The notes under the pieces were generated by a model. That model was not told the origin of the DNA. It did not search any database and saw only the letters and a program-made list of their open reading frames with translations. From Asterias rubens (taxonomy: Eukaryota > Echinodermata > Asteroidea > Forcipulatida > Asteriidae): DNA of 64,000 nt. This document shows positions 1-11,511 of the stretch, piece by piece. The position numbers and the translations under genes were made by a program. Position 1 is the first letter of the stretch, and each line of letters opens with the position of its first letter. The stretch is taken from the NCBI RefSeq assembly GCF_902459465.1, contig NC_047063.1, positions 14,693,343-14,757,342 on the forward strand, written 5' to 3'.

Positions 1-295
1 TAGTAAATACTTCAATGATTGCCGCTAGCTCCTTAGGACCTTCTATCACACCAATACACATTGGTTTTTATTCTTAGTACTACGCAAGAACAAAGATATC
101 GCTAATATAGTACAACGTAAACATTCACATCATGTATTCCTAACAACCATAGCGTGGTTAACTTCATCCAGACGAAACTTAAGCCAAAGTCACAATAGCC
201 AGAAGATATATAATATTTAGAAAATAGAATAATTAAGTATGAAACTAGGCTAACAAACACAGAGATATCTCAACATTGACCCACTTTGCTGATAT

Positions 296-453
296 GGGTC
301 TAATTTCATAGAGCTGCTCAACAAAGCAAAAATAGGTACATGATACAGTCACAAATGGAAGATGTGGCATAGTGTTTTGGCTGGTAACTTAATTCTGGAA
401 AGCAGTATTGTGTTTTGCTACTTTTTCCCTAAACCGCTGTATGAAATTGGGCC
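296..453. mobile_element. MITE family 5, ends like GGGCCCAATTTCATAGAGC
   Basis: The left end GGGTCTAATTTCATAGAGCT and the right end TGTATGAAATTGGGCC are inverted copies. Inside is a CAGTCACAAATGGAAGATGT block shared with the copy at 24291. Confidence 0.75.
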
Positions 454-1630
454 AACCACAATCCCAAGAGGAGCGTCAAAGATTGGTGTGGGCCTGTGTA
501 GCCTTAAGAATAAGTCAAACTGTGACTCAGAGATTTTGACAAACTATTTTCGGCGGGCTGCTGTTCTTAACTCCTAAATGTTAACTCAGCAGGGTTTTTT
601 CCACAAAACGTAAAAATGAAGACTTTTCATTCACTTCTTTGACCATCATTATATATACTATTTGTTTTCATTTACTTTAATTTATTTGTTTACATATTAA
701 GTATTTGTTTATATTTTTTTATTTATGTATTTTTTATATGTTTGCGTATGTTTTAACATATATTTTGATCTAAACATTTAAAGGGCAAGTCATACGTTGT
801 CTTTTTAAAAAGTAAACGTACTCCTGTCCTATCCAGGTGGACACACAAACAAAAGGGGGCGCTATGATATTTTAATATTTCCTCGTTCACGGGCTTGTAT
901 GAAATAATATTGTAGAACAGTGCGCGCTGATAACTTAAATAATATTATTATAACTTCATTGGATGTTGCTAGCTAAAAAAACCTGTTTCAAGTCCCTTTT
1001 CAAACTGGTTTACTAAATTTCGGGGTAAACGGAAACTAGACAAAAAATTGTTAACGAGGGCGAACCTATAGCTAGCAAAACACACGAGCACTGTAAATTG
1101 TCCTCTCCGACAATTAAAATTCTAGTTTTAATTGTACCATTGATGTATTCCTGTCCATCTAAAGGCCAAAGTATAGGTCCCTGTGGTACCCCGCAAACAA
1201 GATTCTATACTAATGATCTCAAAACTCATAAATGCCATTATTAACCCCGGGATAGTTCCATTTCAACTGGCCCGTAACGGAAGCCTATAGTAGCGTACAC
1301 CGTGCCTTGGGCATCGGTGAATTTCTCCATAATTTCAAGTACCGAACAATCAATGCGCATTTAATGATACGGACTTCCGTGTATAAAAGGTCGAACTAGG
1401 TTTCTTTTTTATACCTCTCCTATTTTTAAGTAGTAATTCCCAATTAAAATGCATTAAAAGGATTGAAGGTTAACTTGGATTTGCAAGTTAAAGAGGAATT
1501 AGGACGATATGGGAACAAGAGTGATAATACACCCCAATTGCGGACGCATATAAAGACAGCACATCCGCCGTTCGTGGTAGGTCCTACGGATTGAAGTTGT
1601 GGTAATTAATGTGAGGTTTATAGGATTTGA
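454..1630. other. No feature recognised
   Basis: AT-rich sequence with no open frame, splice pattern or match to other repeats of the window. Confidence 0.5.
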
Positions 1631-1950
1631 GGCATTGCATGGTGAGGTATCAATGTATATTTGGTTTGCGGTAACACCATGTGTGTATCTACTTGCCAGG
1701 TAGAGTTGTTCTTAGGGAACTGTCTTGCTTTATTCTACTGCCGTGGAGTAGGTAATCGGAGGTTCGGGAGACTTCTCAGTTCTGAAAAGAACTGTCCTGC
1801 TTTTTAACTATTACCAGGGCGGATGGTATAGAAATTAGACTGGACTACTACTTTAGCTTATAGGATCGTAATTAACTGTATTGCCGCGGAGTCAGTTCTA
1901 TAATTGGTCTCAACGTTTCGACTAGCTTGCTCTAGTCATCGTCAGGAGAC
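1631..1950 (+). repeat. Structured repeat with several small hairpins, copy 1
   Basis: The unit holds a row of short hairpins: CTACTTGCCAGGTAG, GTTCTTAGGGAAC, CTACTGCCGTGGAGTAG and AGTTCTGAAAAGAACT, linked by GTCTTGCTTT or GTCCTGCTTT. A second copy is at 34691 and a short head piece at 26595. No coding frame is present. The end carries the hammerhead-like motif listed separately. Confidence 0.75.
1915..1945 (-). ncRNA. Hammerhead-core-like motif
   Basis: The minus strand reads CTGACGA, then a T, then a six-base stem GACTAG/CTAGTC with loop AGCAAG, then GAAAC. This follows the hammerhead order (CUGANGA, stem II, GAAA), with one extra base before stem II. Stems I and III were not found with confidence, so activity is unproven. 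Confidence 0.3.
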
Positions 1951-2096
1951 TGTGAGGTTATTTTAATTAATACATTATTTGTGGTCAGTTTTGTTGCTGG
2001 TTGTTCTTTTCACTAATCAATTGACTTTGTATATTCATATAAACAACATCGTTCCCCCTGTCTTCACTTGGATCCAATACAGTCATAAAACATCGG

Positions 2097-2290
2097 GGCC
2101 CAATTCCATGGCTCTGCTTACCGACGAATTCTGCGCTTACGGTCACGATTCCCCGCTTACGTGCAAGCGCCGAATTTCTGCGCTAGCCTTGTAAGTGTAG
2201 TATGCCTAATAAAGTGGAGTACGCACGCGCAGAAGCCAAAAAAATCGCCGCTAGCCGTAAGCACAGAATTCTCTGCTTCAAACAAATGGG
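2097..2290. mobile_element. MITE family 6, ends GGGCCCAATTCCATGGCTCTG
   Basis: The left end reads GGGCCCAATTCCATGGCTCT and several short units of the type TCTGCGCTTACGG follow. Copies are at 39637 and 57862. Confidence 0.6.
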
Positions 2291-2474
2291 GAAAAATGGA
2301 AAGCCATCACAATATGTCCGATTAAAGCCGTTAGAATGAATGAATGACATAGGCTTTTGTTAATAGACCGTTTAGAACGTAAAAGAGCGATTTGAATATT
2401 AATGGTTCTTGTTTAGTTGGATGATTGTTATCTGGATAAAAAGCATATCTTGTTTTTACCCTGACAAAGCGGTG

Positions 2475-2600
2475 TATTATCTCGTAACTTTGACGACCAA
2501 TTGAGCTCAAATTTTCACAGGTTTGTTATTGTATGCATGTTTTGAGGTACACGAAGTGAGAAGACTTGACAGTAACCAATAGTGTCCAGTGTCTTCAAAA
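2475..2600. mobile_element. MITE family 1, right-half fragment
   Basis: It carries TTTGACGACCAATTGAGCTC, TTTTCACAGGTTTGTTATTG and AACCAATAGTGTCCAGTG in the family order. Confidence 0.65.
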
Positions 2601-3216
2601 AGTCCTGACACTTTGACCTATCGTCGGTTTTACCAATATTCAACGTCCAAACCAACACTCATCTCCCCCTATTTGTTAGCCTTCTCTTAGCACCCCCCCC
2701 CCCCCATAGTGTTGTATAACTCCGGGCCCAACCACAGTACGGTTGGTCGCAATCACTTAACAACTCGTGGCCGGGAGAGGTGCATCTTCTTCTCCACGGG
2801 TCGAGTTTGTTTTCTCCGACGGTTCCCGCGCAAAAAAAGGACAAGACGAAAAAAAAGGACAAGACTTCGGGGCTCGAGCAGAGGGGGTCTGAAGTACCTG
2901 TTGACTGCAGGATATGCTGATTAGGAATTCCAATTTGGAGTGATGGGGTGCCGGAACCACGAGGAAGACGGTACAAAACACTTTACTACCACGAGGCATG
3001 CAATCAAAAGATTAAGTTTCCATCATGGTCACTGAGGATATATAGTTAGCCTTGTTTAGCGTGGCTGTTTGTTAAACAGTGGAGAAGAAAAAAATAATGA
3101 CAGTGTATACATTATTACCTGGGAAATGAGGACAATGTATAAGTACCGGACAAGAGGGAGAGATTGTTACTGCTTGAATCGAGACTACAATGTAGGGCAA
3201 CCTATATAAATACACC

Positions 3217-3370
3217 ATAGACCTTTTCGCAAATACCGGGGCGCGCGCGTAAAGCTTGGAATTAGGTGCATCGTGGTCTTGCTGATATCCAAATTTGATC
3301 CATATCTATCCCACAATGCACCTCAGTCAACAGTGTGCGCTTGCGCATTGGTATTTGCGATAAGGTCTAT
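3217..3370. mobile_element. MITE with ends ATAGACCTTATCGCAAATACC
   Basis: The left ATAGACCTTTTCGCAAATAC and the right reverse ATAGACCTTATCGCAAATAC are inverted copies around a GC-rich middle (GCGCGCGCG). Confidence 0.75.
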
Positions 3371-4486
3371 GTAGACATATCAAAAACAACAACAACAACA
3401 GCTGTACAACAGCCAACAGCCAACAACATTGGGAAATGCTTCAGAATGAACCCCCCTCATAACAAGCGATAGGATCCGCCTTCTCTGAGACACCTTAGGG
3501 TAATTGAGGTTGGTTTGTGGGATGCAATTTTAGTTTCTGTACATCAAAACTGCCACTGTCATAGTCCTTTTTAAAAGGTACTTTTATTTTTATTAATCGA
3601 TTAAAAAAAGGAATCCTAAAAACAAAATCAAGATTTTTTTTAAGGATGGCAATTCCATACTACACAAACCAAAACTGCGTATAAGAGAAAGACGGGCGTA
3701 GAACCTTGAGCCCATCTTCCGGGTACACGTCGATAAGAAACCTGTGGAAATCCCGATTAAACTATTTTTCGTTGTTGCATAACGGATAGTGTGTTTGGTT
3801 GAAAACTGGATGATGGGTATCCATAACTATTATTGTTCTTTTCCAAAAACCGTTGAGGGCGTCATTTAACTTAGCAAGCAACCAGACGTTATGACAGAAC
3901 CATTAGTTCCTTTGCATATTCAAGACATGGCACTTATATCAAACAACATACCTGCAACCTAAAATTACAACGAAGTCACGGCTTAAAGGCAAAATATACA
4001 TTTGGTTTTTGGAAACGTTCGATTGTTTAATACCGCCGAAAATCAGGAGCGGTTTAACATGTCCAAACAGGAAGAATAGCCCCTATATAGTATTAGGAAT
4101 ACACAATTTTCAGATATTTAGTGGAATTATTTGTTATTATATTTTCAGATATTTAATGGAATTATTTGTTCTTATATTTTATATCTAACTTCGTTACTAA
4201 TAGTCAAACAACAATGTTATAAATAAATAAAAAAATCTAACAGTGATTTTAAAACCAAGTAATTTTTTATTGGCATTTATTATTACCCAAGTTTTTATTC
4301 CAACCAAATCTCAATCTGAAAGGCGTTACCACAGTAACGCTTCTAAAAATTTTCCTCAGTTTTTATCCAACAAAGTTTGAATCTAAAAAACGTTACTGTC
4401 AGATAATTTTCCCAAAATGTGTTTTTCAGATTTTTGGCGATATCTAAAAAAATAAATAAACTACCACCTTTGGAAAGGATTTTATT

Positions 4487-4873
4487 TTAAAGGCAGTGGA
4501 CACTATTGGTATGTACTCAAAATAATTACTGGCATAAAACCTTTCTTGGTGACATGTAATGGGGAGAGGTTGATGGTATAAAACATTGTGAGAAACGGCT
4601 CCCTCTGAAGTGCCATAGTTTTCGAGAAAAAAAGTAATTTTCCACGAATTTGATTTCGAGACCTCAGATTTAGAACTTGAGGTCTCGAAATCAACCACCT
4701 AAACGCACACAACTTCGTGTGACAAGGGTTATTTTTCTTTCATTATTATCTCGCAACTTCGATGACCGACTGAGCTCAAATTTTCACAGGTTTGTTATTG
4801 TATGCATTTGTTGAGATACACCAACTGTGAAGGCTAGTCTTTGACAATTACCAATAGTGTCCACTGCCTTTAA
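4487..4873. mobile_element. Inverted-repeat element (MITE), family 1
   Basis: Both ends read TTAAAGGCAGTGGACACTAT inward as inverted copies, flanked by TTAA, a possible target duplication of the piggyBac type. Inside is a shared body (GTGAGAAACGGCTCCCTCTG, and TCTCGCAACTTCGATGACC near the other end). There is no coding sequence. Sister copies are at 8963, 33845 and 56240. Confidence 0.82.
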
Positions 4874-5035
4874 CAGAAATTCGTTTTATTGTGTATCTAC
4901 ATTTACATAGGATTAAAACGATCGAACGGTTCCAAATACCATAGAGCAAGGACCAAACGTAGGACCTTTGCTTGAAGTTTTAAACCAACATTTTACGGGT
5001 GAACTGTGGACATCGTTCCCCTTTGTTTTGTGAGG

Positions 5036-5140
5036 TCATTCCCTGGGCCCCTGGCCACACGCTGAAGAAGATGCAGGCTGGTTGCGGGGTAGAGCTTCAT
5101 CTCCTTCCCTCCCATTGCTCCGTAAAAAATCCTTTTCATC
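5036..5140 (-). CDS. Possible terminal exon of the secreted-protein gene
   Basis: The minus strand has a good acceptor (TTTCTGTTTAG) ending at 5141. Read in phase 0, which the donor at 16115 requires, the frame stays open for 34 codons and stops at 5036. The product is hydrophilic, starts DEKDFLRSNG and contains one Cys. GC content is higher than in the flanks. The intron would be about 11 kb, longer than others here, and a second frame is also open, so this is weak. It could equally be chance or part of an unknown repeat. Confidence 0.2.
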   Translation of the reverse strand, partial: DEKDFLRSNGREGDEALPRNQPASSSACGQGPRE

Positions 5141-5527
5141 CTAAACAGAAATAATGCCCTTTGGGTCTTTCCACAAAATACAAACACCAACCCCAAACTC
5201 CCTCCTCCTCTCAACCCCAAAACAAAACGAGTTAATTATTTTCTGGGACAGATTCATTCAAAACATTCTCATCTCGTTATGCATGCATTACTGGAAGACA
5301 CATTAATAAAACATGACTCTTTGGGGGTTTCATATGCCCCTTAGCCACGGAACCCTTGCCCTGAAATAAGTCCATCCTCCGGACGATCTTGGTTCAGCTG
5401 AACAGCCGGAAGTACTGCCGCTCTGCCTGCGTTCAGGCGCTTAAAAGTACACGATTGAAATGTAGACCCGACGAGCGACTGAATATTCTGAGCGATTGCT
5501 TAAAAAATATTACATCTACACAGCATT

Positions 5528-5650
5528 GAGCAAGTTCGGGTGACGATCATTTTTCAACCACTGGTCAATGTTCCATGGTTACCTATGCAATCAATACATC
5601 CTGGGTACTCGACTATAGTCGACTATGGTGCCTCACTCGAACTTGCTCAT
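5528..5650. mobile_element. MITE with ends GAGCAAGTTCG
   Basis: GAGCAAGTTCG and CGAACTTGCTC bound a middle with CAATGTTCCATGGTTACC, which recurs in reverse at 19320. Confidence 0.65.
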
Positions 5651-6299
5651 TGTTAACTTGATAGGAAGGAAAGAACATCGTTGAGAAAAATTGCATTTCT
5701 GGTGACACTGGGTTTCTGCTATATTATGACTTATCTGCCTTTAACAAAAATGTGTGAAATGATGTTAAAGGCACTGGGCACGTTTTTATATCCTGACTTG
5801 ACTGCCCTAGGATACTTGAACGAGAAACATTTTTTAATAATTGTTTTGTCGACGTAGTGTTATAAAGCCTACACAAAAAGTTCCTAAGTGTAAGTTAAAT
5901 GGAAAGTTTACCCCTTTAATGTATGTAGGTATAGGGCCTATACAAGATCTTCACGATGGTCACGTTTTTGAAATAAATCGCCCTTTTAAGCGGATTGTGC
6001 GCTTTAGAAGATTTTTGTATTATCATTATGATTTATTATAATGCATGCGTTGGACACATCTTGTATCCCGGAATTCGATTAATCGAGTGATCGAGTATTC
6101 GAGTAATCGATTACCTAGTATTTGAATACTCGTGTTAGCCGTCAGCTCTTAATGATGTAAATAACAACAATTTAGGCGTAACGATAACTTTGCTTTTGAA
6201 GGTAAAATACATTTAGTCGCTCGGGCGACAATCAAACGAAATGTTGCATTTTTTGTGATTGTATTCTGTTGAAAAGGGGGAAACCTCTTGGACCAGCCG

Positions 6300-6470
6300 T
6301 ATCTTTAGAGCAGAAAATAATGCTAAAACAATGTCTGCTTAGCAAAAATAAGCAGGATACCAGCCACAGATTGTACATGTGACATGGTGTATCGGCTGGT
6401 ATAACCATAATATTTGGTAAGCGTAAGTTGGTTGTGCTAAGCTGCCTTTTGTGCTCATGCAACTCTATTT
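6300..6470. mobile_element. MITE family 5, worn copy
   Basis: The inner blocks GCAGGATACCAGCCACAGAT and TGTACATGTGACATGG are kept, and the ends are degraded. Confidence 0.6.
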
Positions 6471-6892
6471 GAAATGAGACCCCGGACTGAACTAATGGAT
6501 TGTCGGGTAATAGAACGAGGCTTGCACCCCAACAGAATTATTTCCAAGCAGGTCTTATTTAAAGACTGGATTATCGGTCCCTCAGCCAATACCCGCAAGA
6601 TTATTGTTTTTATATTACCTTGCAAAAAGGTATGTAAGCACTACCGTACAAAAGGACTTTGACACGGTCCACATCAGAAGCCTCTGCCTGCCGGCAACGA
6701 CAGGCTACCCTCCGCAGGCTATCGGTCTTTCGGCCACAGTCAACAAGCCACTTAGCTGTTCATGTAGGCAAGTGTTATTTAGTTTTAACAAACCACAGTG
6801 AGACGCCCACAGTGTGGGTATGGTTGTACCCTTACATAAGCCAACTTAAGGATATTTGTTTACCAATAGAACACTGCTACCCACAATGTTTT

Positions 6893-7025
6893 CTTTGTTC
6901 TAGTGGAACCCCACAAGGTTGTCTCTGTTCTAGTGGTACCTCACAAGGTCGTCTTTGTTCTAGTGGTACCCCAAAAGGTTTTCTTTGTTATAGTGGTACC
7001 CCACAAGGTTGTGTCTGTTCTAGTT
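6893..7025 (+). repeat. 30-bp tandem repeat, about 4.5 units
   Basis: The unit is close to GTTCTAGTGGTACCCCACAA followed by GGTTGTCTTT. Because 30 is divisible by three, one frame stays open across it, with the unit CSSGTPQG. That frame has no other support as a gene. Confidence 0.9.
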
Positions 7026-7932
7026 CTGTATTTCTTAAGAAAGGAGAATAATATAACAATAATGGAAGTACCCTACATACTGGATCCTTAAGGCTGGATG
7101 TGTTTGTGGGTGTGGTTGTCTTAGTGACATTCAAATCGAAGACATTACAAAAGGAACAAAAAGTCCACACTTTTTGTTAGTCCACGATTGTTATCACAAC
7201 CGAAACAATGTGTTCAAAGTCTGTCTAGATTCAAAGAGTTTGACCACTGCACTTTTTGGGGTGTTTTTTGTTAGGAGGGAGGTCCCCAATTATTGTTTGC
7301 AATTTCTTAACGAAATGATCACATTATTTTAAGGGGGGAAAAATCAAATATCAAACCCTCACAAGATTTAGTTTTCAAGATGATAGTAAATATTTGCGTA
7401 TAATAATAAAACAACATTGTTATAATAGATGTTAACTTTTTGCATCGGGGATAAATAATATATTTCATTTGTTACCCCTACACCGAAGTGTGTAGGGTAA
7501 AGACAAAATTATTTAATAATTGTTGTGCTTGTTTTAAGTGACCCCTTTTCTTAGACTTTTCATTTCAGGAAAAAGTCCCTTCGAAAAAACTGTTTCTTAT
7601 TTGAGGAGGTAACATTATTATAAATGAAACGTGGAAATATAGGTCATAAATATGATGTTCGCATGTAAACTTCATACGCAATAATACGAGTTGCTTAGGC
7701 CATGAAAATCTTATTCCGTTCACTTATTCGGGTGACTGAACCAATGCCCACTTACCGGCAAACTTGAAATATTAAATTTCTACTTCAGTTTTTGTTTTCG
7801 ATGGATGGCGTTCTGAATTGCGATTTTTAAATGTTCACATTTCCGAAGTCGGTTAAGTTTCACAGATGATGTCTGACACTGATTTCGGTCTAGCCTGAAC
7901 ATCTGACGTCATAAATCATTTGATGCTCATGG

Positions 7933-8175
7933 TTTAAAGGCACTTGTTGACACGTTTGGTAATTGTCAAAGAGCAGTCTTCTCACTTGGTGTATCTCAAC
8001 ATATGCATAAAATAACACACCTGTGAAAATTTTGAGTCAATATTGGTCGTCGAAGTTGCGAAAGAATAAGAAAAAACACCCTTGTTGCACAAGTTGTGTG
8101 CTTGTAGATGCTTGAATATTCGAGACTTCAGCTGCAGAGGTCTTGAATTCAATTCAAACATTTTAGTGAGAAAAA
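7933..8175. mobile_element. MITE family 1, half copy
   Basis: It starts TTTAAAGGCACTTGTTGACACG and continues with GTGTATCTCAACATATGCAT and GTGAAAATTTTGAGTCAA, the reverse of the family right half. The other half is not found. Confidence 0.6.
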
Positions 8176-8962
8176 AGCGAGTTAAAAAAAAATCAAAATG
8201 GCTGCCAATGTATGTTACTCTACCTCGACATTCGTAATGAAGATAAACCAATCGCACTGGTCGGCATATGGGAGGCCGAATGTTTGCAACATTAATGTCA
8301 TTGTGTTGTGCATACATAATAGTTTACAAAATAGATGGTTCTGTTATCATTAGGCTGGCTCTTTCAGTTTCCTTTTTTATTTTATTTTTTATTTCTATTC
8401 ATTTTTATGACGGATGAGCCACAAAATTTGTCTGTTTTTTATCTGGATTGTTCATAATTATTGATCTTAATAAAATCATAATCAGGATCACAGTTATTTT
8501 CAAAAACGATACAATTTTGAGAACGAAGGATGTGTTGACTCTTCTTAAACAATTCTCTCAGGGTGTAAATAATACTGGATTTAATGTTGAAATGTTGAAG
8601 TGTTGCCCGGAAGAAAATAAGCATACAAGGTGGATCGGAGAGAGTAACACCGGGTATAGAAAACCGTTCTATATGGCGCCATAGACAGGATTGAGCATTC
8701 CGCCATTTTACTCTACTCGTTTTTCTGTCTTCGCCGTGTCTCAAAATAGTGCCAAGGAAATATGTATTTATTTAACCGGAATTACAAATCTGTTATGTTT
8801 CCAAATCATAGAAATTTATAGCTAAGTGAGACTTGCAATAGTTGTTTTCCTTGCTTTTTGTGTCAAATTTGAACGTGGGGTTTAATGGGGGAATTAAAAA
8901 AATATATATAGTGAACAAAAAAAAAAGGGGTTGAGGAAATGTTGTCAATTTGATATACGTTT

Positions 8963-9349
8963 TAAAGGGAGTGGACACTATTGGTAATTACTTAAACTAA
9001 TTATTAGCATAAAACCTCACTTGGTAATGAGTAATATTGAGAGGTTGATAGTATAAACATTGTGAGAAACGGCTCCCTCTGAAGTAACGTAGTTTTCGAG
9101 AAAGAAGCATTTTTCCACGAATTTGATTTTGAAACCTCAAAATTTAGAATTTGAGGTCTCGAAATCAAGCATCTAAAAGCATGCACACAACTGCATGTGA
9201 CAAGGGTGTTTTTTCTTTCATTGTTATCTCGCAACTTCGACGACCAATTGAGGTCAAATTTTCACAGGTTTGCTATTTTATGCATATGTTGAGTTGAGAT
9301 ACACCAAGTGAGAAGACTGGTCTTTGACAATTACCAATAGTGTCCAGCC
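8963..9349. mobile_element. MITE family 1 copy
   Basis: It has the same ends and body as the element at 4487, in the same orientation and nearly the same length. The right end is worn (GTGTCCAGCC). Confidence 0.8.
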
Positions 9350-10164
9350 ATTAGAGAGATTTGGCAAATACCGCAATCAAATGTTTTGTCAAGATTTCTC
9401 ACCAGATATAATCAAACAATCAGCATTAGATGTTTGTTGCTGTTGTTACGTACGACCAACTCACAAGGTTTAACACCATAAGTCGGTACGCACGGTAGAC
9501 TAATAAATTAATGGAATTACCAGAACAATTAAAGAAATGGAAAAACCTGACATTGACGTACATTATCTTGATGCAAATAGAGTAAGAATACCAGTAACAG
9601 CACAAATTTAACAAAATGTTTGATCAGATGTTTCAAAAGTGGTCACCAAACTATTGACACAATATCATTCGATCCTTGCAAGTTTTTTTCTCAACGAGAC
9701 CGGTTAAGTCATAAACACAAACTGATGTTTTGACATTTCTTGGCACACGACTAATTCAAATGATTGAGTGCGTGGTGAAATAAATCGCGCGCATTTCAAT
9801 GTTTCACACAAGAAAACGCGTCGTCTAAAGTGTCAAAGTGGAGTGGGAGAAAAGAGAGAGTGCAGTACGGCATTCAAATCTTAAATGGACCGTTCCCCCA
9901 TGGGATGACTGGAGTACTTTATTTTTGGACATAAGTCGATAAAAAGTTTTTTTTTTTTTTAAAGAAGCACACCTCAGAAACGCACAAAAAGGGGAAACGA
10001 TTGGGTTGTGTAATATATTGACCGAGTCATATTTCCATCTGTTCATCTTTGATGGTCTAAAACTTGGTTCAGGCCCTCTATTTATACCTTTCCTAGATGA
10101 ACAATCCAATTCATTAGACTTGGTGTCCGTTGTGATGAAAACATGTTTTGAGTCAAACTATAAA

Positions 10165-10370
10165 ATGTAACATTGGACATTCTTATGTTCAGCATATCAA
10201 TGTTGCCTTTTCGATATTGTACATTGGTCATTCGCATAGGTTTGTACAGTGAATGTCTACCTTTTTCATCGATATTGAATACATGGAAATCCCGTATGTT
10301 TATACAGTAATGTCTAACTTGTAGACATCGGTATTGGACTCATGTAAAGTTTCACCATGTAAACTTTCAA
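10165..10370 (+). repeat. Degenerate tandem repeat, unit about 60 bp, three units
   Basis: Three stretches share the order TTATGTT/CAGTAATGTCTA/ATCGATATTG/ACATGG with many differences. Nothing else was seen here. Confidence 0.55.
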
Positions 10371-10927
10371 ATCCTACATGATGGTTTAGTTTCTAACTTA
10401 CGCTTTTAAAGCCATTATACACATTCTGAACAGAACAAAAATTAAAAGTTCACAAATTTATAAATAACTTACAGGGCTTACAGAAGGTAATGGTGAAATA
10501 CTTCCCTTGAAACATTATTCCATGAAACGTTTTACTTTTCTCTCACGCACAATTTGTGAAGAGAATCAAATTTGGCTTTGCTGAAAACAACATTTCAAGT
10601 AGGCGGTATTTTTGTTTTGTATGAATTATAAATAACATGCCATTTGTAATAACTCAAGTTCGTTCAGATTAAATCTCTACACAAAGACCATGCCACACGG
10701 GGGCAATTTACAGGCAACCCTTTCCAGGAATAAAACTTATTTACATTTCAATTTTCTCATTCATTTCCTAGGGATATTTACAACTAAATTAATCCACCAT
10801 CGAATGGTTCGTGTTAAATATAGCTAAGTTGGTGGTTGACTCCATGTTGTCTTCTATAAGATGGGATTTTATAATTTAAAATCCCCTTTATTCTGTACAC
10901 TCGGGGGCAATTGTTAACTTCACATGA

Positions 10928-11175
10928 ATGCGTACTCTCTAAATGCAAAAGAGTGAAAAGGCACTCTTTGAAGAGCCGAATGAGGGACAACTCTTTTTCG
11001 AGTGGTCTTCCTTTCTTTTAGATTGAAGTTTGCATCTTTTTGAGTGATTTTTCACTCTGTCCTGGAGTGAAACTCCTCTAAAAGAGTGAAATAACCACCA
11101 CTCTTTTTAAAGAGCCATATGAGGGACAACTCGAAATGTAAAGAATGGTGTTTTTCACTCTTTTACATTTAGAGA
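10928..11175. mobile_element. MITE with ends GTACTCTCTAAATGCAAAAGAG
   Basis: The left GTACTCTCTAAATGCAAAAG and the right reverse GTACTCTCTAAATGTAAAAG are inverted. Inside, AAGAGCC and GAGGGACAACTC occur twice, so the middle is also partly repeated. Confidence 0.78.
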
Positions 11176-11480
11176 GTACTCGCCATAAAAGCTGCCCGGC
11201 ACCACCAACATTGATCAATGTACAGATGGATCAGAAACAAATAATGTTTCATATTCATTTTATGATCGTAAAATAATGTTGTCGTCAACAAATGAACAAT
11301 TTGGTCAAAATGCAACCAAGTGTAACCTGCAATGCTCTCAGATAATTAATCATACATTGATGGCAAAATATATTTGTTTTGTTTTGTTTCCTGTGGAAAA
11401 TTATTTTAATTGTAGTCCTAAGGGGCAGCTCTAGCGACAGCAATATAATTGTTTTCTTTTTTTTTTCATTTGACCTTCTC

Positions 11481-11511
11481 CGGAAGACGGTCAGAGCACA
11501 CTGGCCGAAAC
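11481..11511 (+). ncRNA. Hammerhead-core-like motif, second
   Basis: The plus strand reads CGGAAGA, a C, a stem GGTCAG/CTGGCC (one G-U pair) with loop AGCACA, then GAAACGTC. The first box is one base off the hammerhead consensus. The stem differs from the one at 1915 but still pairs. Confidence 0.25.

Noticed and set aside
2659-2976. Open frames on both strands around a C run
   Set aside because: They come from GC-rich, low-complexity sequence; no motif or splice context was found.
6893-7025. A CRISPR array
   Set aside because: The repeats are contiguous without unique spacers and the sequence is animal DNA.
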